A DNA stretch of 64,000 nt from contig OZ036000.1 in the NCBI GenBank assembly GCA_964035015.1, forward strand, positions 6,873,209 through 6,937,208, in the 5' to 3' direction. Every line of letters begins with the position of its first letter. Within the stretch, counting starts at the first letter, position 1. Under the pieces are notes generated by a model. It searched no databases. It was not told where the DNA came from and saw only the letters and a list, made by a program, of their open reading frames with translations. This document shows, piece after piece, positions 1 to 14,525 of this stretch. Made by a program: the position numbers and the translations under genes. Source of the DNA: Corallium rubrum. Taxonomy: Eukaryota; Cnidaria; Anthozoa; Scleralcyonacea; Coralliidae.

Positions 1-3000
1 GTGTAAAAATATTCTACCTTATCCAAAACACCACTTTTTGGGAAAATATAGAAAGTTGAAAAAATGGCCAAAATGAATAGGGTCCCCCCTTTACATTTTT
101 TCCGATTTTTCAGGTTTTGAAATAAGGCTAAACTATGGCCATTTAGCACGAATAAGTCTCTCTGGCTGCTACAGAAGGTGTAAAAAGCCTCTACATGATC
201 CAAAACACGATTTTTTTAATCAAATATCGGAAGTTGAAAAAATGGCCAAAATGAATAGGGTCCCCCCTTTACATTTTTTCCGATTTTTCAACTTTTGAAA
301 TAAGGCTAAACTATGGCCATTTAGCACGAATAAGTCTCTCTCGCTGCTACAGAAGGTGTAAAAAGATTCTACCTTATCGAAAACACCACTTTTTGGGCAA
401 ATATAGAAAGTTGAAAAAATGGCCAAAATGAATAGGGTCCCCCCTTTACATTTTTTCCGATTTTTCAACTTTTGAAATAAGGCTAAACTATGGCCATTTA
501 GCAAGAATATGTCTCTCTCGCTGCTACAGAAGTTGTACAAAGCCTCTATGTGATCCACAAGACCACTTTTTGAGCAAATATGGAAAGTTGAAAAAATGGC
601 CAAAATGAATAGGGTCCCCCCTTTACATTTTTTCCGATTTTTCAACTTTTGAAATAAGGCTAAACTATGGCCATTTAGCACGAATAAGTCTCTCTCGCTG
701 CTACAGAAGGTGTAAAAAGCCTCTACCTGATCCAAAACACGATTTTTTGATCAAATATCGGAAGTTGAAAAAATGGCCAAAATGAATAGGGTCCCCCCTT
801 TACATTTTTTCCGATTTTTCAACTTTTGAAATAAGGCTAAACTATGGCCATTTAGCACGAATAAGTCTCTCTCGCTGCTACAGAAGGTGTAAAAAGCCTC
901 CACCTGATCCAAAACACGATTTTTTGATCAAATATCGGAAGTTGAAAAAATGGCCAAAATGAATAGGGTCCCCCCTTTACATTTTTTCCGATTTTTCAGG
1001 TTTTGAAATAAGGCTAAACTATGGCCATTTAGCACGAATAAGTCTCTCTCGCTGCTACAGAAGGTGTAAAAATATTCTACCTTATCCAAAACACCACTTT
1101 TTGGGCAAATATAGAAAGTTGAAAAAATGGCCAAAATGAATAGGGTCCCCCCTTTACATTTTTTCCGATTTTTCAACTTTTGAAATAAGGCTAAACTATG
1201 GCCATTTAGCACGAATAAGTCTCTCTGGCTGCTACAGAAGGTGTAAAAAGCCTCTACATGATCCAAAACACGATTTTTTTTATCAAATATCGGAAGTTGA
1301 AAAAATGGCCAAAATGAATAGGGTCCCCCCTTTACATTTTTTCCGATTTTTCAACTTTTGAAATAAGGCTAAACTATGGCCATTTAGCACGAATAAGTCT
1401 CTCTCGCTGCTACAGAAGGTGTAAAAAGCCTCTATCTGATCCAAAAGACCACTTTTTGAGCAAATATGGAAAGTTGAAAAAATGGCCAAAATGAATAGGG
1501 TCCCCCCTTTACATTTTTTCCGATTTTTCAACTTTTGAAATAAGGCTAAACTATGGCCATTTAGAAGGAATATGTCTCTCTCGCTGCTACAGAAGTTGTA
1601 CAAAGCCTCTATGTGATCCACAAGACCACTTTTTTAGCAAATATGGAAAGTTGAAAAAATGGCCAAAATGAATAGGGTCCCCCCTTTACATTTTTTCCGA
1701 TTTTTCAGGGTTTTGAAATAAGGCTAAACTATGGCCATTTAGCACGAATAAGTCTCTCTCGCTGCTACAGAAGGTGTAAAAAGATTCTACCTGATTCAAT
1801 ACACCATTTTTTGACGAAATATCGAAAGTTGAAAGAAATGACCAAAATGAATAGGGTCCCCCCTTTACATTTTTTCGGATTTTTCAACTTTTGAAATAAG
1901 GCTAAACTATGGCCATTTAGCACGAATAAGTCTCTCTCGCTGCTACAGAAGGTGTAAAAAGATTCTACCTGACTCAATACACCATTTTTTGACGAAATAT
2001 CGAAAGTTGAAAGAAATGACCAAAATGAATAGGGTCCCCCCTTTACATTTTTTCCGATTTTTCAACTTTTGAAATAAGGCTAAACTATGGCCATTTAGCA
2101 CGAATAAGTCTCTCTCGCTGCTACAGAAGGTGTAAAAAGATTCTACCTGACTCAATACACCATTTTTTGACGAAATATCGAAAGTTGAAAGAAATGACCA
2201 AAATGAATAGGGTCCCCCCTTTACATTTTTTCGGATTTCTCAACTTTTGAAATAAGGCTAAACTATGGCCATTTAGCACGAATATGTCTCTCTCGCTGCT
2301 ACAGAAGGTGTAAAAAGCCTCTATCTGATCCAAAAGACCACTTTTTGAGCAAATATGGAAAGTTGAAAAAATGGCCAAAATGAATACGGTCCCCCCTTTA
2401 CATTTTTTCCGAATTTTCAACTTTTGAAATAAGGCTAAACTATGGCCATTTAGCACGAATATGTCTCTCTCGCTGCTACAGAAGTTGTACAAAGCCTCTA
2501 TGTGATCCACAAGACCACTTTTTTAGCAAATATGGAAAGTTGAAAAAATGGCCAAAATGAATAGGGTCCCCCCTTTACATTTTTTCCGATTTTTCAACTT
2601 TTGAAATAAGGCTAAACTATGGCCATTTAGCACGAATAAGTCTCTCTCGCTGCTACAGAAGGTGTAAAAAGATTCTACCTGATTCAATACACCATTTTTT
2701 GACGAAATATCGAAAGTTGAAAGAAATGACCAAAATGAATAGGGTCCCCCCTTTACATTTTTTCCGATTTTTCAACTTTTGAAATAAGGCTAAACCATGG
2801 CCATTTAGCACGAATAAGTCTCTCTCGCTGCTACAGAAGGTGTAAAAAGATTCTACCTGACTCAATACACCATTTTTTGACGAAATATCGAAAGTTGAAA
2901 GAAATGACCAAAATGAATAGGGTCCACCCTTTACATTTTTTCCGATTTTTCAACTTTTGAAATAAGGCTAAACCATGGCCATTTAGCACGAATAAGTCTC

Positions 3001-5502
3001 TCTCGCTGCTACAGAAGGTGTAAAAAGATTCTACCTGACTCAATACACCATTTTTTGACGAAATATCGAAAGTTGAAAGAAATGACCAAAATGAATAGGG
3101 TCCCCCCTTTACATTTTTTCCGATTTTTCAACTTTTGAAATAAGGCTAAACTATGGCCATTTAGCACGAATATGTCTCTCTCGCTGCTACAGAAGGTGTA
3201 AAAAGCCTCTATCTGATCCAAAAGACCACTTTTTGAGGAAATATGGAAAGTTGAAAAAATGGCCAAAATGAATAGGGTCCCCCCTTTACATTTTTTCCGA
3301 ATTTTCAACTTTTGAAATAAGGCTAAACTATGGCCATTTAGCAGGAATATGTCTCTCTCGCTGCTACAGAAGTTGTACAAAGCCTCTATGTGATCCACAA
3401 GACCACTTTTTGAGCAAATATGGAAAGTTGAAAAAATGGCCAAAATGAATACGGTCCCCCCTTTACATTTTTTCCGATTTTTCAACTTTTGAAATAAGGC
3501 TAAACTATGGCCATTTAGCACGAATAAGTCTCTCTCGCTGCTACAGAAGGTGTAAAAAGATTCTACCTGATTCAATACACCATTTTTTGACGAAATATCG
3601 AAAGTTGAAAGAAATGACCAAAATGAATAGGGTCCCCCCTTTACATTTTTTCCGATTTTTCAACTTTTGAAATAAGGCTAAACCATGGCCATTTAGCACG
3701 AATAAGTCTCTCTCGCTGCTACAGAAGGTGTAAAAAGATTCTACCTGACTCAATACACCATTTTTTGACGAAATATCGAAAGTTGAAAGAAATGACCAAA
3801 ATGAATAGGGTCCCCCCTTTACATTTTTTCCGATTTTTCAACTTTTGAAATAAGGCTAAACTATGGCCATTTAGCACGAATAAGTCTCTCTCGCTGCTAC
3901 AGAAGGTGTAAAAAGATTCTACCTGATTCAATACACCATTTTTTGACGAAATATCGAAAGTTGAAAGAAATGACCAAAATGAATAGGGTCCCCCCTTTAC
4001 ATTTTTTCGGATTTTTCAACTTTTGAAATAAGGCTAAACTATGGCCATTTAGCACGAATAAGTCTCTCTCGCTGCTACAGAAGGTGTAAAAAGATTCTAC
4101 CTGATTCAATACACCATTTTTTGACGAAATATCAAAAGTTGAAAAAATGACCAAAATGAATAGGGTCCCCCCCTTTACCTTTTTTCGGATTTTTCAACTT
4201 TTGAAATAAGGCTAAACTATGGCCATTTAGCACGAATAAGTCTCTCTCGCTGCTACAGAAGGTGTAAAAAGCCTCTATCTGATCCAAAAGACCACTTTTT
4301 GAGCAAATATGGAAAGTTGAAAAAATGGCCAAAATGAATACGGTCCCCCCTTTACATTTTTTCCGATTTTTCAACTTTTGAAATAAGGCTAAACTATGGC
4401 CATTTAGCAGGAATATGTCTCTCTCGCTGCTACAGAAGTTGTACAAAGCCTCTATGTGATCCACAAGACCACTTTTTTAGCAAATATGGAAAGTTGAAAA
4501 AATGGCCAAAATGAATAGGGTCCCCCCTTTACATTTTTTCCGATTTTTCAACTTTTGAAATAAGGCTAAACTATGGCCATTTAGCACGAATAAGTCTCTC
4601 TCGCTGCTACAGAAGGTGTAAAAAGCCTCTACCTGATCCAAAACACCATTTTTTTAATCAAATATCGAAAGTTGAAAAAATGGCCAAAATGAATACGGTC
4701 CGCCCTTTACATTTTTTCCGATTTTTCAACTTTTGAAATAAGGCTAAACTATGGCCATTTAGCAGGAATAAGTCTCTCTCGCTGCTACAGAAGGTGTAAA
4801 AAGCCTCCACCTGATCCAAAACACGATTTTTTGATCAAATATCGGAAGTTGAAAAAATGGCCAAAATGAATAGGGTCCCCCCTTTACATTTTTTCCGATT
4901 TTTCAGGTTTTGAAATAAGGCTAAACTATGGCCATTTAGCACGAATAAGTCTCTCTCGCTGCTACAGAAGGTGTAAAAAGATTCTACCTTATCCAAAACA
5001 CCATTTTTTTAATCAAATATCGAAAGTTGAAAAAATGGCCAAAATGAATAGGGTCCCCCCTTTACATTTTTTCCGATTTTTCAACTTTTGAAATAAGGCT
5101 AAACTATGGCCATTTAGCACGAATAAGTCTCTCTCGCTGCTACAGAAGGTGTAAAAAGATTCTACCTTATCGAAAACACCACTTTTTGGGCAAATATAGA
5201 AAGTTGAAAAAATGGCCAAAATGAATAGGGTCCCCCCTTTACATTTTTTCCGATTTTTCAACTTTTGAAATAAGGCTAAACTATGGCCATTTAGCACGAA
5301 TAAGTCTCTCTCGCTGCTACAGAAGGTGTAAAAAGATTCTACCTTATCGAAAACACCACTTTTTGGGCAAATATAGAAAGTTGAAAAAATGGCCAAAATG
5401 AATAGGGTCCCCCCTTTACATTTTTTCCGATTTTTCAACTTTTGAAATAAGGCTAAACTATGGCCATTTAGCACGAATAAGTCTCTCTCGCTGCTACAGA
5501 AG

Positions 5503-7140
5503 GTGTAAAAATATTCTACCTTATCCAAAACACCACTTTTTGGGCAAATATAGAAAGTTGAAAAAATGGCCAAAATGAATAGGGTCCCTCCTTTACATTT
5601 TTTCCGATTTTTCAGGTTTTGAAATAAGGCTAAACTATGGCCATTTAGCACGAATAAGTCTCTCTGGCTGCTACAGAAGGTGTAAAAAGCCTCTACATGA
5701 TCCAAAACACGATTTTTTTAATCAAATATCGGAAGTTGAAAAAATGGCCAAAATGAATAGGGTCCCCCCTTTACATTTTTTCCGATTTTTCAACTTTTGA
5801 AATAAGGCTAAAGTATGGCCATTTAGCACGAATAAGTCTCTCTCGCTGCTACAGAAGGTGTAAAAAGATTCTACCTTATCGAAAACACCACTTTTTGGGC
5901 AAATATAGAAAGTTGAAAAAATGGCCAAAATGAATAGGGTCCCCCCTTTACATTTTTTCCGATTTTTCAACTTTTGAAATAAGGCTAAACTATGGCCATT
6001 TAGCAAGAATATGTCTCTCTCGCTGCTACAGAAGTTGTACAAAGCCTCTATGTGATCCACAAGACCACTTTTTGAGCAAATATGGAAAGTTGAAAAAATG
6101 GCCAAAATGAATAGGGTCCCCCCTTTACATTTTTTCCGATTTTTCAACTTTTGAAATAAGGCTAAACTATGGCCATTTAGCACGAATAAGTCTCTCTCGC
6201 TGCTACAGAAGGTGTAAAAAGCCTCTACCTGATCCAAAACACCATTTTTTTAATCAAATATCGAAAGTTGAAAAAATGGCCAAAATGAATACGGTCCCCC
6301 CTTTACATTTTTTCCGATTTTTCAACTTTTGAAATAAGGCTAAACTATGGCCATTTAGCAGGAATAAGTCTCTCTCGCTGCTACAGAAGGTGTAAAAAGC
6401 CTCCACCTGATCCAAAACACGATTTTTTGATCAAATATCGGAAGTTGAAAAAATGGCCAAAATGAATAGGGTCCCCCCTTTACATTTTTTCCGATTTTTC
6501 AACTTTTGAAATAAGGCTAAACTATGGCCATTTAGCACGAATAAGTCTCTCTCGCTGCTACAGAAGGTGTAAAAAGATTCTACCTTATCCAAAACACCAT
6601 TTTTTTAATCAAATATCGAAAGTTGAAAAAATGGCCAAAATGAATAGGGTCCCCCCTTTACATTTTTTCCGATTTTTCAACTTTTGAAATAAGGCTAAAC
6701 TATGGCCATTTAGCACGAATAAGTCTCTCTCGCTGCTACAGAAGGTGTAAAAAGATTCTACCTTATCGAAAACACCACTTTTTGGGCAAATATAGAAAGT
6801 TGAAAAAATGGCCAAAATGAATAGGGTCCCCCCTTTACATTTTTTCCGATTTTTCAACTTTTGAAATAAGGCTAAACTATGGCCATTTAGCACGAATAAG
6901 TCTCTCTCGCTGCTACAGAAGGTGTAAAAATATTCTACCTTATCCAAAACACCACTTTTTGGGCAAATATAGAAAGTTGAAAAAATGGCCAAAATGAATA
7001 GGGTCCCCCCTTTACATTTTTTCCGATTTTTCAGGTTTTGAAATAAGGCTAAACTATGGCCATTTAGCACGAATAAGTCTCTCTGGCTGCTACAGAAGGT
7101 GTAAAAAGCCTCTACATGATCCAAAACACGATTTTTTTTA
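5503..7140. repeat. Higher-order block of the satellite (copy 2 of 3)
   Basis: This multi-monomer block matches 11,342-12,980 at an offset of exactly 5,839 bp. Shared rare variants include GGGTCCCTCC at about 5,581 and 11,420, AAAGTATGGCC at about 5,811 and 11,650, and CTCTCTGGCTGC near 5,665 and 11,504. A related but less exact block begins at base 1 (offset 5,502). The offsets correspond to about 31 and 33 monomers. One clear difference is a CAACTTTTG/CAGGTTTTG change near 6,500. Confidence 0.85.
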
Positions 7141-10100
7141 TCAAATATCGGAAGTTGAAAAAATGGCCAAAATGAATAGGGTCCCCCCTTTACATTTTTT
7201 CCGATTTTTCAACTTTTGAAATAAGGCTAAACTATGGCCATTTAGCACGAATAAGTCTCTCTCGCTGCTACAGAAGGTGTAAAAAGCCTCTATCTGATCC
7301 AAAACACCACTTTTTGAGCAAATATGGAAAGTTGAAAAAATGGCCAAAATGAATAGGGTCCCCCCTTTACATTTTTTCCGATTTTTCAACTTTTGAAATA
7401 AGGCTAAACTATGGCCATTTAGCAGGAATATGTCTCTCTCGCTGCTACAGAAGTTGTACAAAGCCTCTATGTGATCCACAAGACCACTTTTTTAGCAAAT
7501 ATGGAAAGTTGAAAAAATGGCCAAAATGAATAGGGTCCCCCCTTTACATTTTTTCCGATTTTTCAACTTTTGAAATAAGGCTAAACTATGGCCATTTAGC
7601 ACGAATAAGTCTCTCTCGCTGCTACAGAAGGTGTAAAAAGCCTCTTCCTGATTCAAAACACCATTTTTTGACGAAATATCGAAAGTTGAAAGAAATGACC
7701 AAAATGAATAGGGTCCCCCCTTTACATTTTTTCCGATTTTTCAACTTTTGAAATAAGGTTAAACCATGGCCATTTAGCACGAATAAGTCTCTCTCGCTGC
7801 TACAGAAGGTGTAAAAAGATTCTACCTGACTCAATACACCATTTTTTGACGAAATATCGAAAGTTGAAAGAAATGACCAAAATGAATAGGGTCCCCCCTT
7901 TACATTTTTTCCGATTTTTCAACTTTTGAAATAAGGCTAAACTATGGCCATTTAGCACGAATAAGTCTCTCTCGCTGCTACAGAAGGTGTAAAAAGATTC
8001 TACCTGACTCAATACACCATTTTTTGACGAAATATCGAAAGTTGAAAGAAATGACCAAAATGAATAGGGTCGCCCCTTTACATTTTTTCCGATTTTTCAA
8101 CTTTTGAAATAAGGCTAAACTATGGCCATTTAGCACGAATAAGTCTCTCTCGCTGCTACAGAAGGTGTAAAAAGCCTCTACCTGATTCAAAACACCATTT
8201 TTTGACGAAATATCAAAAGTTGAAAAAATGACCAAAATGAATAGGGTCCCCCCTTTACATTTTTTCCGATTTTTCAACTTTTGAAATAAGGCTAAACTAT
8301 GGCCATTTAGCACGAATAAGTCTCTCTCGCTGCTACAGAAGGTGTAAAAAGCCTCTTCCTGATTCAAAACACCATTTTTTGACGAAATATCAAAAGTTGA
8401 AAAAATGACCAAAATGAATAGGGTCCCCCCCTTTACATTTTTTCCGATTTTTCAACTTTTGAAATAAGGCTAAACTATGGCCATTTAGCAGGAATAAGTC
8501 TCTCTCGCTGCTACAGAAGGTGTAAAAAGCCTCTACCTGATCCAAAACACCACTTTTTTGAGCAAATATCGAAAGTTGAAAAAATGGCCAAAATTTATAT
8601 GGTCCCCCCTTTTACATTTTTTCCGATTTTTCAACTTTTGAAATAAGGCTAAACTATGGCCATTTAGCACGAATAAGTCTCTCTCGCTGCTACAGAAGGT
8701 GTAAAAAGCCTCTACCTGATCCAAAACACGATTTTTTGATCAAATATCGAAAGTTGAAAAAATGGCCAAAATGAATAGGGTCCCCCCTTTACATTTTTTC
8801 CGATTTTTCAACTTTTGAAATAAGGCTAAACTATGGCCATTTAGCAGGAATAAGTCTCTCTCGCTGCTACAGAAGGTGTAAAAAGCCTCTACCTGATCCA
8901 AAACACGATTTTTTGATCAAATATCGGAAGTTGAAAAAATGGCCAAAATGAATAGGGTCCCCCCTTTACATTTTTTCCGATTTTTCAGGTTTTGAAATAA
9001 GGCTAAACTATGGCCATTTAGCACGAATAAGTCTCTCTCGCTGCTACAGAAGGTGTAAAAAGATTCTACCTTATCCAAAACACCATTTTTTAATCAAATA
9101 TCGAAAGTTGAAAAAATGGCCAAAATGAATAGGGTCCCCCCTTTACATTTTTTCCGATTTTTCAACTTTTGAAATAAGGCTAAACTATGGCCATTTAGCA
9201 CGAATAAGTCTCTCTCGCTGCTACAGAAGGTGTAAAAAGATTCTACCTTATCGAAAACACCACTTTTTGGGCAAATATAGAAAGTTGAAAAAATGGCCAA
9301 AATGAATAGGGTCCCCCCTTTACATTTTTCCGGATTTTTCAACTTTTGAAATAAAGCTAAACTATGGCCATTTAGCACGAATAAGTCTCTCTCGCTGCTA
9401 CAGAAGGTGTAAAAAGATTCTACCTGATCAAAACACCACTTTTTGGCAAATATAGAAAGTTGAAAAAATGGCCAAAAGGAATAGGGTCCCCCCTTTACAT
9501 TGTTCCGGATTTTTCAACTTTTGAAATAAAGCTAAACTATGGCCATTTAGCACGAATAAGTCTCTCTCGCTGCTACAGAAGGTGTAAAAAGATTCTACCT
9601 GATCCAAAACACCATTTTTTGACGCAAATATCGAAAGTTGAAAAAATGGCCAAAATGAATAGGGTCCCCCTTTACATTTTTTCCGATTTTTCAACTTTTG
9701 AAATAAGGCTAAACTATGGCCATTTAGCACGAATAAGTCTCTCTCGCTGCTACAGAAGGTGTAAAAAGCCTCTACCTGATCCAAAACACGATTTTTTTTA
9801 TCAAATATCGGAAGTTGAAAAAATGAACAAAATGAATAGGGTCCCCCCTTTACATTTTTTCCGATTTTTCAGGTTTTGACATAAGGCTAAACTATGGCCA
9901 TTTAGCACGAATAAGACTCTCTCGCTGCTACAGAAGGTGTAAAAAGCCTCTACCTTATCCAAAACACCACTTTTTGAGAAATATGGAAAGTTGAAAAAAT
10001 GGCCAAAATGAATAGGGTCCCCCCTTTACATTTTTTCCGATTTTTCAACTTTTGAAATAAGGCTAAACTATGGCCATTTAGCACGAATAAGTCTCTCTCG

Positions 10101-11341
10101 CTGCTACAGAAGGTGTAAAAAGCCTCTACCTGATTCAAAACACCATTTTTGAGCAAATATCGAAAGTTGAAAAAATGGCCAAAATGAATAGGGTCCCCCC
10201 TTTACATTTTTTCCGATTTTTCAACTTTTGAAATAAGGCTAAACTATGGCCATTTAGCACGAATAAGTCTCTCTCGCTGCTACAGAAGGTGTAAAAAGCC
10301 TCTACCTGATCCAAAACACCATTTTTTTAATCAAATATCGAAAGTTGAAAAAATGGCCAAAATGAATACGGTCCCCCTTTACATTTTTTCCGATTTTTCA
10401 ACTTTTGAAATAAGGCTAAACTATGGCCATTTAGCACGAATAAGTCTCTCTCGCTGCTACAGAAGGTGTAAAAAGCCTCCACCTGATCCAAAACACCATT
10501 TTTTGATCAAATATCGGAAGTTGAAAAAATGGCCAAAATGAATAGGGTCCCCCCTTTACATTTTTTCCGATTTTTCACTTTTGAAATAAGGCTAAACTAT
10601 GGCCATTTAGCACGAATAAGTCTCTCTCGCTGCTACAGAAGGTGTAAAAAGATTCTACCTGATCCAAAACACCATTTTTTGATCAAATATCGAAAGTTGA
10701 AAAAATGGCCAAAATGAATAGGGTCCCCCCTTTACATTTTTTCCGATTTTTCAACTTTTGAAATAAGGCTAAACTATGGCCATTTAGCACGAATAAGTCT
10801 CTCTCGCTGCTACAGAAGGTGTAAAAAGATTCTACCTTATCGAAAACACCACTTTTTGGGCAAATATCGAAAGTTGAAAAAATGGCCAAAATGAATAGGG
10901 TCCCCCCTTTACATTTTTTCCGATTTTTCCACTTTTGAAATAAGGCTAAACTATGGCCATTTAGCACGAATAAGTCTCTCTCGCTGCTACAGAAGGTGTA
11001 AAAAGATTCTACCTTATCGAAAACACCACTTTTTGGGCAAATATAGAAAGTTGAAAAAATGGCCAAAATGAATAGGGTCCCCCCTTTACATTTTTTCCGA
11101 TTTTTCAACTTTTGAAATAAGGCTAAACTATGGCCATTTAGCACGAATAGTCTCTCTCGCTGCTACAGAAGGTGTAAAAACCTTATCGAAAACACCACTT
11201 TTTGAGCAAATATGGAAAGTTGAAAAAATGGCCAAAATGAATAGGGTCCCCCCTTTACATTTTTTCCGATTTTTCAACTTTTGAAATAAGGCTAAACTAT
11301 GGCCATTTAGCACGAATAAGTCTCTCTCGCTGCTACAGAAG

Positions 11342-12980
11342 GTGTAAAAATATTCTACCTTATCCAAAACACCACTTTTTGGGCAAATATAGAAAGTTGA
11401 AAAAATGGCCAAAATGAATAGGGTCCCTCCTTTACATTTTTTCCGATTTTTCAGGTTTTGAAATAAGGCTAAACTATGGCCATTTAGCACGAATAAGTCT
11501 CTCTGGCTGCTACAGAAGGTGTAAAAAGCCTCTACATGATCCAAAACACGATTTTTTTAATCAAATATCGGAAGTTGAAAAAATGGCCAAAATGAATAGG
11601 GTCCCCCCTTTACATTTTTTCCGATTTTTCAACTTTTGAAATAAGGCTAAAGTATGGCCATTTAGCACGAATAAGTCTCTCTCGCTGCTACAGAAGGTGT
11701 AAAAAGATTCTACCTTATCGAAAACACCACTTTTTGGGCAAATATAGAAAGTTGAAAAAATGGCCAAAATGAATAGGGTCCCCCCTTTACATTTTTTCCG
11801 ATTTTTCAACTTTTGAAATAAGGCTAAACTATGGCCATTTAGCAAGAATATGTCTCTCTCGCTGCTACAGAAGTTGTACAAAGCCTCTATGTGATCCACA
11901 AGACCACTTTTTGAGCAAATATGGAAAGTTGAAAAAATGGCCAAAATGAATAGGGTCCCCCCTTTACATTTTTTCCGATTTTTCAACTTTTGAAATAAGG
12001 CTAAACTATGGCCATTTAGCACGAATAAGTCTCTCTCGCTGCTACAGAAGGTGTAAAAAGCCTCTACCTGATCCAAAACACCATTTTTTTAATCAAATAT
12101 CGAAAGTTGAAAAAATGGCCAAAATGAATACGGTCCCCCCTTTACATTTTTTCCGATTTTTCAACTTTTGAAATAAGGCTAAACTATGGCCATTTAGCAG
12201 GAATAAGTCTCTCTCGCTGCTACAGAAGGTGTAAAAAGCCTCCACCTGATCCAAAACACGATTTTTTGATCAAATATCGGAAGTTGAAAAAATGGCCAAA
12301 ATGAATAGGGTCCCCCCTTTACATTTTTTCCGATTTTTCAGGTTTTGAAATAAGGCTAAACTATGGCCATTTAGCACGAATAAGTCTCTCTCGCTGCTAC
12401 AGAAGGTGTAAAAAGATTCTACCTTATCCAAAACACCATTTTTTTAATCAAATATCGAAAGTTGAAAAAATGGCCAAAATGAATAGGGTCCCCCCTTTAC
12501 ATTTTTTCCGATTTTTCAACTTTTGAAATAAGGCTAAACTATGGCCATTTAGCACGAATAAGTCTCTCTCGCTGCTACAGAAGGTGTAAAAAGATTCTAC
12601 CTTATCGAAAACACCACTTTTTGGGCAAATATAGAAAGTTGAAAAAATGGCCAAAATGAATAGGGTCCCCCCTTTACATTTTTTCCGATTTTTCAACTTT
12701 TGAAATAAGGCTAAACTATGGCCATTTAGCACGAATAAGTCTCTCTCGCTGCTACAGAAGGTGTAAAAATATTCTACCTTATCCAAAACACCACTTTTTG
12801 GGCAAATATAGAAAGTTGAAAAAATGGCCAAAATGAATAGGGTCCCCCCTTTACATTTTTTCCGATTTTTCAGGTTTTGAAATAAGGCTAAACTATGGCC
12901 ATTTAGCACGAATAAGTCTCTCTGGCTGCTACAGAAGGTGTAAAAAGCCTCTACATGATCCAAAACACGATTTTTTTTAT
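11342..12980. repeat. Higher-order block of the satellite (copy 3 of 3)
   Basis: Near-identical to 5,503-7,140 at a 5,839-bp offset, including single-base variants that are rare elsewhere in the array. Similarity becomes ordinary after about 12,990, where monomers carry CACCAATAGG and a seven-C tract. Upstream, at about 11,148-11,180, the monomer carries small deletions that copy 2 lacks, which marks the left limit of the block. Confidence 0.85.
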
Positions 12981-14525
12981 CAAATATCGGAAGTTGAAAA
13001 AATGGCCAAAATGAATAGGGTCCCCCCCTTTACATTTTTTCCGATTTTTCAACTTTTGAAATAAGGCTAAACTATGGCCATTTAGCACCAATAGGTCTCT
13101 CTCGCTGCTACAGAAGGTGTAAAAAGCCTCTATCTGATCCAAAAGACCACTTTTTGAGCAAATATGGAAAGTTGAAAAAATGGCCAAAATGAATAGGGTC
13201 CCCCCTTTACATTTTTTCCGATTTTTCAACTTTTGAAATAAGGCTAAACTATGGCCATTTAGAAGGAATGTCTCTCTCGCTGCTACAGAAGTTGTACAAA
13301 GCCTCTATGTGATCCACAAGACCACTTTTTTAGCAAATATGGAAAGTTGAAAAAATGGCCAAAATGAATAGGGTCCCCCCTTTACATTTTTTCCGATTTT
13401 TCAACTTTTGAAATAAGGCTAAACTATGGCCATTTAGCACGAATAAGTCTCTCTCGCTGCTACAGAAGGTGTAAAAAGATTCTACCTGATTCAATACACC
13501 ATTTTTTGACGAAATATCGAAAGTTGAAAGAAATGACCAAAATGAATAGGGTCCCCCCTTTACATTTTTTCCGATTTTTCAACTTTTGAAATAAGGCTAA
13601 ACCATGGCCATTTAGCACGAATAAGTCTCTCTCGCTGCTACAGAAGGTGTAAAAAGATTCTACCTGACTCAATACACCATTTTTTGACGAAATATCGAAA
13701 GTTGAAAGAAATGACCAAAATGAATAGGGTCCCCCCTTTACATTTTTTCCGATTTCTCAACTTTTGAAATAAGGCTAAAATTATGGCCATTTAGCACGAA
13801 TAAGTCTCTCTCGCTGCTACAGAAGGTGTAAAAAGATTCTACCTGACTCAATACACCATTTTTTGACGAAATATCGAAAGTTGAAAGAAATGACCAAAAT
13901 GAATAGGGTCCCCCCTTTACATTTTTTCCGATTTTTCAACTTTTGAAATAAGGCTAAACTATGGCCATTTAGCACGAATATGTCTCTCTCGCTGCTACAG
14001 AAGGTGTAAAAAGCCTCTATCTGATCCAAAAGACCACTTTTTGAGGAAATATGGAAAGTTGAAAAAATGGCCAAAATGAATAGGGTCCCCCCTTTACATT
14101 TTTTCCGAATTTTCAACTTTTGAAATAAGGCTAAACTATGGCCATTTAGCAGGAATATGTCTCTCTCGCTGCTACAGAAGTTGTACAAAGCCTCTATGTG
14201 ATCCACAAGACCACTTTTTTAGCAAATATGGAAAGTTGAAAAAATGGCCAAAATGAATAGGGTCCCCCCTTTACATTTTTTCCGATTTTTCAACTTTTGA
14301 AATAAGGCTAAACTATGGCCATTTAGCACGAATAAGTCTCTCTCGCTGCTACAGAAGGTGTAAAAAGATTCTACCTGATTCAATACACCATTTTTTGACG
14401 AAATATCAAAAGTTGAAAAAATGACCAAAATGAATAGGGTCCCCCCTTTACATTTTTTCCGATTTTTCAACTTTTGAAATAAGGCTAAACTATGGCCATT
14501 TAGCACGAATAAGTCTCTCTCGCTG

